DNA of 64,000 nucleotides from Brevundimonas subvibrioides (lineage in GTDB: Bacteria > Pseudomonadota > Alphaproteobacteria > Caulobacterales > Caulobacteraceae). Every line of letters starts with the position of its first letter. Within the stretch, counting starts at the first letter, position 1. Positions 1 through 8,485 of the stretch are shown here, in pieces. Under the pieces are notes generated by a model. That model was not told the DNA's origin, ran no database searches, and worked only from the letters and a program-made list of their open reading frames with translations. Both the position numbers and the translations under genes were made by a program. The stretch spans positions 310,001 through 374,000 of the forward strand of contig NZ_CP114542.1 of NCBI RefSeq assembly GCF_027271155.1. The letters are read 5' to 3'.

Positions 1-2
1 TC

Positions 3-683
<681 letters not shown>

Positions 684-696
684 GGCGCATGCAGGG

Positions 697-723
697 TCCC
701 CGCCTGCCGGTCGCGGGCGGGGA
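697..723 (+). terminator. Hairpin between dnaK and dnaJ
   Basis: The arms TCCCCGCC (697-704) and GGCGGGGA (716-723) are perfect 8-base inverted repeats around an 11-base loop, followed by a weak T-containing stretch (TCGTGTCTTTC). It starts 14 bases after the dnaK stop. It could be a leaky terminator that lowers dnaJ expression relative to dnaK, or an RNA-stabilising hairpin; the sequence alone does not decide. Confidence 0.5.
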
Positions 724-846
724 TCGTGTCTTTCATGAAACTTGCATCCGCCCACCCGGCGCCCATGTCATCCCTGGGTCGCTGTTCCGCTTGCGCCGAT
801 AGAGACGTGAACGGAATGTCCGGAGCTGGCTTGAGGACGTCTGCGC

Positions 847-2022
847 ATGGCGCGTGATTATTACGAGGTGCTGGGGGTCGATCGGGGGATCGACGCCGCC
901 GGCCTGAAATCGGCCTATCGCAAGCTGGCGATGGAGCACCATCCCGATCGCAATGGCGGCTCGGATGACTCGATGGCCCGGTTCAAGGAAATCTCCGAGG
1001 CCTATACGGTGCTGTCGGACGACCAGAAGCGCGCCGCCTATGACCGGTTCGGCCATGCGGGCGTCAACGGTGGTGGAGGCGGGGGTCAGCAGGGCTTCCA
1101 CGACGTCAACGATATCTTCTCCCAGGTCTTCGGCGACGCCTTTGGCGATGTGTTCGGCGGGCGGCGTCCGTCGAATGGTCCCCGGCGGGGCTCGGATCTG
1201 CGCTACGACCTCGAGATCACCCTGGAGCAGGCCTATCAGGGGGCCGATGTGGAGATCGCGGTGCCGACGACGGCCGCTTGCGAAACCTGCGAGGGCTCCG
1301 GAGCCAGGCCGGGCACCAAGCCCAGGACCTGCTCCACCTGTGGCGGGGCGGGCCGCGTGCGTCAGGCGAACGGATTCTTCCAGGTCGAGCGGACCTGTCC
1401 CGGTTGCGGCGGCTCGGGCCAGAACGTGGACCCCTGCACGACCTGCCAGGGTCATGGCCAGGTCCGGAAGACCCGAAAACTGGCGCTGAAGGTGCCGGCC
1501 GGGGTCGACGACGGCTCGCGCATCCGCCTGTCGGGTGAAGGCGACGCAGGGACGCGCGGCGGACCGCGCGGCGATCTGTACGTCTTTCTCTCTGTGACGC
1601 CGCACGACCTGTTCGAGCGGGATAATCTGGATCTGCTGGTGACCGTTCCGGTGCCAATGACGGTTGCGGCCCTGGGCGGCGAGATCGAGGCCCCCTGTCT
1701 GATGTCGGAAGCCTGCGACGGCCAGTGCAAGGCTCCGGTCACCGTGCCGGCCGGTGCCCAGACGGGCAAGACGATCCGCATCCGCGGCAAGGGCATGCCC
1801 CACCTGAACGGTCGCCAGCGCGGCGACCTGGTGGTCGAGCTGTTCGTCGAGACCCCGACCGACCTGACGCCGCGCCAGAAGGAGTTGATGCAGGAACTGG
1901 CGGCCTCCTTCGGGGACAGCCAGAACCCGAGGAACTCCTCCTTCGCGGGCAAGGCCAAACGCTTCTGGGCCGATATCCTCGGGGCCGAGGACGCCCGGAC
2001 GTCGCGCGAAAATGTCCAGTGA
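847..2022 (+). CDS. dnaJ: Chaperone protein DnaJ (Hsp40)
   Basis: Cytosolic co-chaperone that stimulates the DnaK ATPase and delivers unfolded substrates. The 391-residue product has the full type I layout: J domain at residues 1-70 with the HPD motif at 32-34, a Gly/Phe-rich linker (about 75-115), four CxxCxGxG zinc-binding repeats from about residue 145 to 205 (CETCEGSG, CSTCGGAG, CPGCGGSG, CTTCQGHG) and the C-terminal substrate-binding domain. The ATG start gives the canonical MARDYYEVLGV beginning. It follows dnaK on the same strand, and its last 11 bases overlap the dapB reading frame. Length is normal for the family. Confidence 0.98.
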   Translation: MARDYYEVLGVDRGIDAAGLKSAYRKLAMEHHPDRNGGSDDSMARFKEISEAYTVLSDDQKRAAYDRFGHAGVNGGGGGGQQGFHDVNDIFSQVFGDAFGDVFGGRRPSNGPRRGSDLRYDLEITLEQAYQGADVEIAVPTTAACETCEGSGARPGTKPRTCSTCGGAGRVRQANGFFQVERTCPGCGGSGQNVDPCTTCQGHGQVRKTRKLALKVPAGVDDGSRIRLSGEGDAGTRGGPRGDLYVFLSVTPHDLFERDNLDLLVTVPVPMTVAALGGEIEAPCLMSEACDGQCKAPVTVPAGAQTGKTIRIRGKGMPHLNGRQRGDLVVELFVETPTDLTPRQKELMQELAASFGDSQNPRNSSFAGKAKRFWADILGAEDARTSRENVQ

Positions 2023-2782
2023 CGGCCGTCCGGTGAGCGAGTTGTTTCACGTCGGAATCTCCGGCGCGCGGGGCAAGATGGGACGCGCCGTCGATCTGGC
2101 GCTCGATGCGCGCAGCGATGTGATGGTGGCCGCGCGGTTCGACCGGGGCGAGACGCCCGACCTGTCGCGCTGCGATGTCGTCATCGATTTTTCGACGGCC
2201 GATGCCTCCGTGGCCCTGGCCGCTGCCTGTGCCCTGACCGGTGGGCCGGCCCTGGTGATCGGCTCCACAGGTTTTTCGCCCGAGCAGGATGCGGCGCTGG
2301 CGACGGCGGCGGACCGCATCGCCATCGTGCGCAGCGGAAATTTCTCGCTTGGCGTCAATATCCTGATCGGCCTGGTGGAGCACGCCGCGCTGCGACTCGA
2401 TGCGCGCGACTGGGACATCGAAATCTCCGAAGCGCATCATCGCCGCAAGATCGATGCGCCCTCCGGCACGGCCCTGATGCTGGGAGAGGCCGCCGCCAAC
2501 GGCCGGGGCCGCGATCTGGGCGACCTTCGCAGCCCGCCCCATGACGGCGTCGGCAAGGCCCGCGAGACGGGCCGGATCGGCTTTTCGTCCATCCGCGCAG
2601 GCGGCATTGTCGGTGAACATACGGTGCTGTTCGCCTCGGAGGACGAGGTCCTGACCCTCAGCCATTCGGCCATCGATCGGTCCCTTTTCGCCAAGGGCGC
2701 GGTCGCTGCCGCCGCCTGGGTGCGGGCCCGCCGCCCGGGCCTCTACGACATGCAGGACGTGCTGGGATTCAGGCAGGCGTAA
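2012..2782 (+). CDS. dapB: 4-hydroxy-tetrahydrodipicolinate reductase
   Basis: Catalyses the NAD(P)H-dependent reduction in the diaminopimelate/lysine pathway, in the cytosol. The N-terminal nucleotide-binding motif GISGARGKMG lies near residues 15-24. The signature EAHHRRKIDAPSGTA around residue 140 carries the catalytic His pair and Lys. At 256 residues it has the normal size. The ATG at 2012 lies inside the end of dnaJ (11-base overlap). An in-frame GTG at 2033 would give MSELFHVGI, closer to the usual family N-terminus, and is a real alternative. The gene is probably co-transcribed with dnaJ. asd, an earlier enzyme of the same pathway, is at 54412-55458. Confidence 0.96.
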   Translation: MSSDGRPVSELFHVGISGARGKMGRAVDLALDARSDVMVAARFDRGETPDLSRCDVVIDFSTADASVALAAACALTGGPALVIGSTGFSPEQDAALATAADRIAIVRSGNFSLGVNILIGLVEHAALRLDARDWDIEISEAHHRRKIDAPSGTALMLGEAAANGRGRDLGDLRSPPHDGVGKARETGRIGFSSIRAGGIVGEHTVLFASEDEVLTLSHSAIDRSLFAKGAVAAAAWVRARRPGLYDMQDVLGFRQA

Positions 2783-2856
2783 ATGCCTGGCCGCTGTCGC
2801 GGCGCGCTAACGCTCGACTCGCACAGCCTCGCTGCTTGAGCGCGTTGCGTCAGGCC

Positions 2857-3576
2857 TCAGGTCTTTTCGAACTCAAGGAAGATCGGGTCGGTGTCACCGA
2901 GGCGTTTTTCCTCATAGCGCGTCACGACGTGATCGGCCGGGGCAATGCGCCAGTCCGACGCCTCGTCGGCCAGCCAGACCAGGCCCGGCGTCGCCCGGAA
3001 CCGTTCCAGCGCCCAGCCGGCATAGTCCTTCCAGTCTGTCACGAACCGCAGCCGTCCGCCGGGCTTCAGCACCCGCGCCAGATCACGTGCGAAGGCGGGC
3101 TGGATCAGGCGGCGTTTGTTATGACGCGCCTTGTGCCAGGGGTCCGGGAACAGGATCATGATCCGGTCCAGCGAGGCGTCCGGCAGGGCCTCGACCACCG
3201 CGCGGGCGTCGTCGTCGTGCAGGCGGACGTTCGTCAGACAGCCGTCCTCGACATGCCGCAGCGCCGAGGCCACACCATTGATGAAGGGCTCGCAGCCGAT
3301 CATCAGGATCTCAGGATGCGCCGCGGCCTGGGCCGCCAGGTGTTCGCCGCCGCCGAAACCGATCTCGAGCCAGGTGCCGGTGGCCCCAGGCATCAGGGAC
3401 GCGACATCGATGGGCCCGGCCGAGGGATCGGGCAGGCGGATCAGCGGCATCAGGGTGTCGAAAAGGGCGGCCTGTCGCGGCTTGACCGCGCGCGACTTGA
3501 TGCGGCCGAACGAGCGCAGGGGCGCATCGGGGCTGCGGGGTTCGGACGGTTTGGATCGGGGGCGCGAGGCGGGCAT
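2857..3576 (-). CDS. trmB: tRNA (guanine-N7-)-methyltransferase
   Basis: SAM-dependent enzyme that makes m7G46 in the variable loop of tRNAs. The 239-residue product has the SAM-binding glycine-rich segment EIGFGGGEHLAAQA (about residues 72-85) and the diagnostic TrmB motif LFPDPWHKARHNKRRL (about 146-161). A basic N-terminal tail (PRSKPSEPRSPDAPLR) precedes the catalytic domain, as is common in alphaproteobacteria. It converges with dapB; a short noncoding gap with a repeat-like segment separates them. metK, which makes the cofactor, lies nearby on the same strand but separated by other genes. Confidence 0.96.
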   Translation of the reverse strand: MPASRPRSKPSEPRSPDAPLRSFGRIKSRAVKPRQAALFDTLMPLIRLPDPSAGPIDVASLMPGATGTWLEIGFGGGEHLAAQAAAHPEILMIGCEPFINGVASALRHVEDGCLTNVRLHDDDARAVVEALPDASLDRIMILFPDPWHKARHNKRRLIQPAFARDLARVLKPGGRLRFVTDWKDYAGWALERFRATPGLVWLADEASDWRIAPADHVVTRYEEKRLGDTDPIFLEFEKT

Positions 3577-3617
3577 CGGGGCTGTCTAGAGCCTGATCGC
3601 GCCGGAAAGAAGAGCAA

Positions 3618-3645
3618 CCCGGCCCTGTCGCGCGACAGGGCCGGG
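3618..3645 (-). terminator. Rho-independent terminator of the small secreted protein gene
   Basis: A perfect 13-base stem (CCCGGCCCTGTCG at 3618-3630 paired with 3633-3645) with a 2-base loop lies 10 bases past the stop at 3656. Read on the minus strand it is followed by a T-rich run (TTGCTCTTCTTT), the form of an intrinsic terminator. It also separates this transcript from trmB. Confidence 0.8.
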
Positions 3646-3655
3646 CCGTGACGTA

Positions 3656-4015
3656 TCAGTAGGCGCGGATGCCGTCGTCATCCACGGCGACGCCGTCGAT
3701 GCCGCAGTAGTCGATGACATCGGCGAACTCGGACCCGTCGGACAGGGTCACGGCGGTGTCGTATTCACAATCTTCTTCATTCGGGTCGAATGTCATGTGC
3801 AACTCGTCGCCGCTCTCGATGACGTTGTTCGGGATCAGGTCCTCATGCCAGCTGTCGTCGTCCGTGGCGGACAGATGGAAGGTCAGGATCGTCGAGGACG
3901 AGTTGTTGTAGAGGGTGAAGGTATAGTCGTCCTCGTCACCGTCCTGGGCCATGGCCGAGCCGCCGGCGGCCATCATCATCAGAGCGCAGACGGCCGCGCC
4001 GATCATCTTTTTCAT
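3656..4015 (-). CDS. Small secreted acidic protein, paralogue of the gene at 4156-4521
   Basis: I do not recognise a named family. The chosen ATG at 4015 follows a GGGGAG ribosome-binding site by about 9 bases and starts with an evident signal peptide (MKKMIGAAVCALMMMAAGGSAMA). A longer in-frame ORF begins at 4090 but puts an unlikely basic stretch before the signal. The mature part is about 95 residues, very acidic, with two or three Cys (EEDCEYD, DYCGIDGV) that could form a disulphide. The core YTFTLYNNSSSTILTFHLS resembles YTFDLVNQSDYTILTFKTR of the neighbour, so the two are tandem paralogues. Likely a small periplasmic or extracellular beta-rich protein; role unknown. Confidence 0.8.
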   Translation of the reverse strand: MKKMIGAAVCALMMMAAGGSAMAQDGDEDDYTFTLYNNSSSTILTFHLSATDDDSWHEDLIPNNVIESGDELHMTFDPNEEDCEYDTAVTLSDGSEFADVIDYCGIDGVAVDDDGIRAY

Positions 4016-4155
4016 AGTCAAACTCCCCTGCCCGGACGGAGGTCCCCCCGGATCAGCCGCACAAAGGCGCTGGCCGGGGCGTTCCGTCAAGAGTCTCGAT
4101 CGACGTCGGCGGGCCTTGTCAGGAACCGTCAGCGGGTCCCGAACGGCGGACCGGT

Positions 4156-4521
4156 TCAGTCGCCGTTGGTGCCCGAGATGCCTTCGTTGGTCACGACCAC
4201 ATATTCCAGGTCGCAGAAGTCCAGACGTTCTTCCCAGGTGTCGCCGTCATTGAAGGTGATCTCGACGTCGTAGAGGCACGCATCCTCGGAATCGAAGAAC
4301 CGCATCGCGATGTCATCGCCCGGTGCCAGGACGCGCGTCGGCATCCAATCATTGCTGTAGGTGCCTCTTGGCGGCTTGCGGGTCTTGAAGGTCAGGATCG
4401 TATAGTCGCTCTGGTTGACCAGATCGAATGTGTAGTAATCGCCGTCGGCCTGGGCTGCGGCCGGAGCGGCCATCCCCAGAGCGGCCAGAAGGCCGAGAGC
4501 GCTCAGAAACATGGTCTTCAT
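4156..4521 (-). CDS. Small secreted protein, paralogue of the gene at 3656-4015
   Basis: A 121-residue protein with signal peptide (MKTMFLSALGLLAALGMAA, probable cleavage after AQA). The start at 4521 is preceded by AGGAA at a good distance; the ORF could be extended to 4566 but the extension is basic and unlikely. The mature part shares YTF-L-N-S--TILTF, a central D-C-YD motif (DACLYDVEITF) and the ending pattern DFC---V-V-NEGI with its neighbour. It has fewer acidic residues than the paralogue. No catalytic motif is visible. The two genes are 140 bases apart on the same strand and each has an upstream TTGAC-like element, so they may be expressed separately. Function unknown. Confidence 0.78.
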   Translation of the reverse strand: MKTMFLSALGLLAALGMAAPAAAQADGDYYTFDLVNQSDYTILTFKTRKPPRGTYSNDWMPTRVLAPGDDIAMRFFDSEDACLYDVEITFNDGDTWEERLDFCDLEYVVVTNEGISGTNGD

Positions 4522-4619
4522 GGGCAAATTCCTATACTTGCGGACGGCCGCAACCGGGCGCGACATGACGCACTGCTCCCTGCGGCGTCAAGCGTTCGCC
4601 CAACGCCGGTCAGGAACGA

Positions 4620-5819
4620 TCAGCCCAGGGCCTTCAGCTGATCGACCAGATCCGTCTTTTCCCAGCTGAAGCCGCCGTCCGCATCGGGTGTGCGGCCGAA
4701 ATGGCCATAGGCCGAGGTGCGGGCGTAGATCGGCTTGTTCAGGCCCAGGTGCTCGCGGATCGCGCGGGGCGTAGCCCCGCCGATCAGGCCCAGGATCTTG
4801 TCCTCGAGGACGCCCTCGGTGACCGAACCCTTGCCGGTGCCGTGCAGGTCGACGTGAATCGACTGGGGCTTGGCCACGCCGATGGCATAGGAGATCTGGA
4901 TGGTGCAGCGGTCGGCCAGACCTGCCGCCACGACGTTCTTGGCCAGGTAGCGGCAGGCATAGGCGGCCGACCGGTCGACCTTGGTCGGGTCCTTGCCCGA
5001 AAAGGCGCCGCCGCCGTGCGGGGCCGCGCCGCCATAGGTGTCGACGATGATCTTGCGGCCGGTCACGCCCGCGTCGCCATCGGGTCCGCCGATCTCGAAG
5101 ATGCCGGTCGGATTGATATGCCAGACGGTGCTGGTGTCGGTGAAGCCTTCGGGCAGGACCGCCAGGATATGGGGCTTGACGATCTCGGCGACCTGTTCGG
5201 ACGACAGGCCGGCCGCGTGCTGGGTCGACAGGACGATGGAGGTGGCGCGGACGGGCTTGCCGTCCTCGTACTGGATGGTGACCTGCGACTTGGCGTCGGG
5301 CTCCAGCCGGGTGTCGCCGCCGTGGCGGACCTCGGCCAGACGTTTCAGGATGTTGTGGCTGTACTGCAGCGTGGCCGGCATCAGCTCGGGCGTCTCGTTC
5401 GAGGCATAGCCGAACATGATGCCCTGATCGCCCGCGCCCTCGTCCTTGTTGCCGGCGGCGTCGACGCCGACGGCGATGTCGGCCGACTGGCCATGCAGGC
5501 GGTTGATGAACTCGAACTTGTTCCAGTGGAAGCCGGTCTGCTCATAGCCGATGTCCCTGACCGCGGCGCGCACGGCGGCCTCGATCTCGTCCTGGACGCC
5601 CGGGGCCCAGTTGCCCGCCGTGTCCATGATCCCGTTGCCCCGGATCTCGCCGGCCAGCACCACCAGATTGGTCGTCGTCAGGGTCTCGCACGCCACGCGG
5701 GCATAGGGGTCCTTGGACAGGAACAGGTCCACGACCGTGTCGGAGATGCGATCCGCGACCTTGTCGGGATGGCCCTCGGAGACGCTTTCCGAGGTGAACA
5801 GGAAGGAAGAACGGGACAA
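4620..5819 (-). CDS. metK: S-adenosylmethionine synthase
   Basis: Makes S-adenosylmethionine from methionine and ATP in the cytosol. The N-terminal motif [20 protein letters not shown], the loop [10 protein letters not shown] and the glycine-rich [19 protein letters not shown] are all intact. An ATG at 5864 would give 414 residues, but that ATG is part of the upstream operator palindrome and adds 15 unusual residues. The TTG at 5819, with GGAG 7 bases before it, gives the family-typical start ([13 protein letters not shown]) and 399 residues, so I prefer TTG. A 16-base palindrome at 5865-5880 is the likely operator (see that entry). Confidence 0.97.
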   Translation of the reverse strand: MSRSSFLFTSESVSEGHPDKVADRISDTVVDLFLSKDPYARVACETLTTTNLVVLAGEIRGNGIMDTAGNWAPGVQDEIEAAVRAAVRDIGYEQTGFHWNKFEFINRLHGQSADIAVGVDAAGNKDEGAGDQGIMFGYASNETPELMPATLQYSHNILKRLAEVRHGGDTRLEPDAKSQVTIQYEDGKPVRATSIVLSTQHAAGLSSEQVAEIVKPHILAVLPEGFTDTSTVWHINPTGIFEIGGPDGDAGVTGRKIIVDTYGGAAPHGGGAFSGKDPTKVDRSAAYACRYLAKNVVAAGLADRCTIQISYAIGVAKPQSIHVDLHGTGKGSVTEGVLEDKILGLIGGATPRAIREHLGLNKPIYARTSAYGHFGRTPDADGGFSWEKTDLVDQLKALG

Positions 5820-5861
5820 GGCGATGCTCCGGGCAGCCGTGAGGGCGGGGTGGCGAGGAGA

Positions 5862-5883
5862 CATATAAAGATATGCTTATATG
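5862..5883 (-). promoter_or_regulatory. Operator-like palindrome upstream of metK
   Basis: CATATAA and TTATATG form perfect 7-base arms separated by 8 bases. The 16-base core (5865-5880) matches the palindrome at 37351-37366 at 13 of 16 positions, giving a shared form ATAA-R-GAT-R-T-S-CTTAT. Known biology: ArsR-family regulators of the methionine/SAM cycle (SahR, SamR) bind AT-rich palindromes of this kind upstream of metK-type genes in proteobacteria. Assigning this site to such a regulator is inference; no regulator gene of that type is in the window. Confidence 0.65.
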
Positions 5884-5940
5884 ATCAAGTGAGGCCGCGC
5901 GCCGGGCGTGCGAAACCTGCCGCGGAAGGGGGCGCGCCTC

Positions 5941-6013
5941 AAGCCGGAGATGGGTCGTGCCGCTCGGGGGCCCCGAACACCTCTCCTCCGGCTTTCGAAG
6001 GCGACACGACCCA
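5941..6013 (-). other. Possible pseudoknot-forming structured region upstream of metK
   Basis: Two perfect 9-base inverted repeats cross each other: AAGCCGGAG (5941-5949) pairs with CTCCGGCTT (5986-5994), and TGGGTCGTG (5951-5959) pairs with CACGACCCA (6005-6013). This is the topology of an H-type pseudoknot with a one-base junction, and the largest loop holds a further GC hairpin. It lies in the roughly 220-base gap between the S8 peptidase stop and the metK start. It could be the 3' end of the peptidase transcript, a structured leader, or a repetitive element. It does not match the SAM-II riboswitch core that I know. Confidence 0.4.
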
Positions 6014-6043
6014 CCGTGATCGGGGTCCGGTCTAGAGGGCGGC

Positions 6044-8296
6044 TCAGAAGGTCAGACGGGCTTCCGCAGCCAGGTGATATTCGCCCCGGCCCGTCAGGTC
6101 CGCGCCACCCCGCAGGCGGGCAGACCAGGTCTCGCCGTCCTCAAGCGTGTAGCTGCTCTCGATGAGCACCGGCCGGCCCGTGACGTCGGCGAGCGGGGAC
6201 TGACGGTGAACGACTTCGGTTTCGAGTCCGTCGGCCGTGGGCACCATATAGTCAAGGTAGAGGTGACCGGAAACGGCCTGCGGCGCGGCGCGCAGTCCGA
6301 CAGCCAGGCTTTCTCGCCAGGCGGTCTTGCCGCGCACCACCCGTGTGAAACGGGCGCCGACTTCCCCCGAAACAAGGACGCCGTCCGAAAAGCGGATGGG
6401 CCCCTGGGTCGCCGGCGCCCCGATCGCCGTGGTCTCGGCCGCACCATAGACTTCCCAGGGCCCGAAGGTGCGACTGGCTGCCAGCCCCACACTGTTGAGC
6501 ACGACCGGCGCATCGAAGCTCGAGAGATCGGAGGCCAGGTCATAGAAGCCATGACGCTGGACCATGCTCGTCACACTGACGCCGACAAGCGTGCGGTCAT
6601 CCGGCCGGGCCCAGTATCCCACGCCGACCGCGGACTGGCGCAGGGGGGAACGCTCCATGGCCATGTATGAGGTGAAAGTCCCTGCGTCCGGCCCACCGGC
6701 CCGCTGATAGCCGTCGTCCTCGCCGAGGGCGGGGCTTCCGCCAAGCGACGTGGCGCCGAACATGACAAGCCGGCTACCGTTGTTCATCGGCATGCTCACC
6801 CCTGTCAGGGCGGAGCGGCCCAGAAGATCCGACGAGGCAAAGAAGCCCAGGGGCCTCAGGCCCGGGTCAGACGCGAAGTCCGAGCGTGTTTCGGTGGCGC
6901 CGGTCAGGCGGAAGGCGACGACAGCGCCGCCCAGGGGGGCGTCGATACCCGCGCGCAGAGTCCGGTCCACCAGGAGCCGCCCGCTACCGGCAGCGGCGCG
7001 CGGGCCAAAGCCGACATAGGCGACAGGGACCGAGGGGCCGGCGAAGAAGGTCTGGGCCCAGTCGCCCTGGGACCCCATGTCGATCGCCGAAGCGCCGCCC
7101 GTTCCCGGATCCCGCGTGGCCGAACGGATCGAGAAATTGCTGACCTGGTCCAGGGCGTAGTCACGACCATAGGCGTCAAACGCCGTCAGGGCGGAAAGCA
7201 GTCCGGGCGTATTTCCCATGACCGAGGCGGCCGTCACCGACGCGCCCGACACGACGACCTTCTGGCCGCCCGGCGCGACGATCGCTGTCGTGCCGGCGTT
7301 CTGGAACGCCCGTTCGACGTTCAGAAGCCCTCTGCCGTAGACGGGATCGACGCCTCTCGCGCCGATGTCCGTGGCCGAGTTCAACAGGATGTCGGCGACC
7401 GTGGCGGGATTGGCCTTCAGGACCGGCCAGCGCCCCTCAAGCAGCGCCGCCGCACCCGTGACGACCGGGGTCGCCATACTGGTTCCGGACATATAGCCAT
7501 AGGTGTTGCCGGGCAGGTTCGCGTAGATCATCTCTCCGGGCGCGACGAGGAACCGGTTTTTCCATTTCATGTTTTCGGCGCAGGTCGTGGCGCCGGTGGC
7601 CAGAAGGCAGCCCTCGCCGGGACGGTTGGAAAAGCTCGAGATCGTTCCCGCCGAATTCACGCTGCCGACCAGAAGCAACCGGGAAAATGCGGTCCTGGCG
7701 TCCGCGGCGGCGACGGGGATCGCCTCATTGCCCAGCGCGACGCCGTCATTGCCGGCCGCCTTGACGAAGAGCATGCCCGACAGCGGGGTACTGGCCATCG
7801 TCCGGATTTCCGACGCGCTCAGGCACAGGGCCATGCGTGCGCATCCGAAGCTCATGCTGGCGATACTGGACTTGCGTTTGGCCGCATCGGTCCAGGCGGC
7901 GATCAGACCGTTGCCGCTGGCGACATAGCCCCGGCTGTCGAAGACGGCATAGTTGAGGATCGTGGCACCCGTGGCCGTGCCATATCGGGCTCCGGCGATG
8001 GTGCCCGCCGTGTGCGAGCCGTGCGTGCTATACGACGAAAAGACTCCGGTGTTGGGCACCAGATTGCTGCACCGCCCGGCAAGATCCGCAGACCGGCAAT
8101 CGGCCAGGCCGTCGTAGAGGCCGACAATGACGCCGGAGCCGCCCCGGGCGCTGGACACCAGACTGGGCGTCAAACGGATGAGCGCCCATTCGGTGGCGTT
8201 GGGATTCGACGACGGGAATGCCGTCTGCGCCAAGGCCGGGAGCGGGGCGGCCACTGTCAGAGAAAACAACGCCGCAACACATGCTCTACGCATCAT
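6044..8296 (-). CDS. Subtilisin-like serine peptidase (S8) with C-terminal autotransporter-like barrel
   Basis: The 750-residue protein has a signal peptide (about 1-23, ending LPALAQ) and a subtilase domain at about 35-335. The catalytic triad is visible as Asp in VIVGLYDGLAD, His in STHGSHTAGTIAG and Ser in SGTSMATPVVTGAAALL. The remaining C-terminal half lacks catalytic motifs, is rich in alternating hydrophobic residues, and ends in Phe (AAEARLTF), as outer-membrane beta-barrel proteins do. I infer a type V (autotransporter) secreted surface protease; the barrel is judged by pattern only. A GAGGGG ribosome-binding site precedes the ATG. The gene stands alone, with metK downstream on the same strand. 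Confidence 0.85.
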   Translation of the reverse strand: MMRRACVAALFSLTVAAPLPALAQTAFPSSNPNATEWALIRLTPSLVSSARGGSGVIVGLYDGLADCRSADLAGRCSNLVPNTGVFSSYSTHGSHTAGTIAGARYGTATGATILNYAVFDSRGYVASGNGLIAAWTDAAKRKSSIASMSFGCARMALCLSASEIRTMASTPLSGMLFVKAAGNDGVALGNEAIPVAAADARTAFSRLLLVGSVNSAGTISSFSNRPGEGCLLATGATTCAENMKWKNRFLVAPGEMIYANLPGNTYGYMSGTSMATPVVTGAAALLEGRWPVLKANPATVADILLNSATDIGARGVDPVYGRGLLNVERAFQNAGTTAIVAPGGQKVVVSGASVTAASVMGNTPGLLSALTAFDAYGRDYALDQVSNFSIRSATRDPGTGGASAIDMGSQGDWAQTFFAGPSVPVAYVGFGPRAAAGSGRLLVDRTLRAGIDAPLGGAVVAFRLTGATETRSDFASDPGLRPLGFFASSDLLGRSALTGVSMPMNNGSRLVMFGATSLGGSPALGEDDGYQRAGGPDAGTFTSYMAMERSPLRQSAVGVGYWARPDDRTLVGVSVTSMVQRHGFYDLASDLSSFDAPVVLNSVGLAASRTFGPWEVYGAAETTAIGAPATQGPIRFSDGVLVSGEVGARFTRVVRGKTAWRESLAVGLRAAPQAVSGHLYLDYMVPTADGLETEVVHRQSPLADVTGRPVLIESSYTLEDGETWSARLRGGADLTGRGEYHLAAEARLTF

Positions 8297-8449
8297 CTGA
8301 GGCCCCTCGCCCGTTGATAAGGTGCGGGGTTTACAGACTCATGATTTTCGAGCCGTTGCCGATAACGGTTAAATAACGAATTTCTGACGTCCCGGATTGA
8401 GACACATCCCTCGATGGAAGCCGGGCTCGGATGGCCATCACACCGGCAA

Positions 8450-8467
8450 GGCCCCCTGACCGGGGCC
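8450..8467 (-). terminator. GC hairpin after the CHASE2-EAL gene
   Basis: GGCCCC (8450-8455) and GGGGCC (8462-8467) form a perfect 6-base stem 19 bases beyond the stop of the EAL gene. No clear T run follows on the minus strand, so an intrinsic terminator is possible but weakly supported. Confidence 0.3.
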
Positions 8468-8485
8468 GGGGCCCGGATGCTCCAT

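Noticed and set aside
5820..6043. SAM-II riboswitch upstream of metK
   Set aside because: I looked for the conserved SAM-II core and did not find it. The pseudoknot-like repeats are longer and GC-rich and lie more than 100 bases before the start, upstream of the operator.
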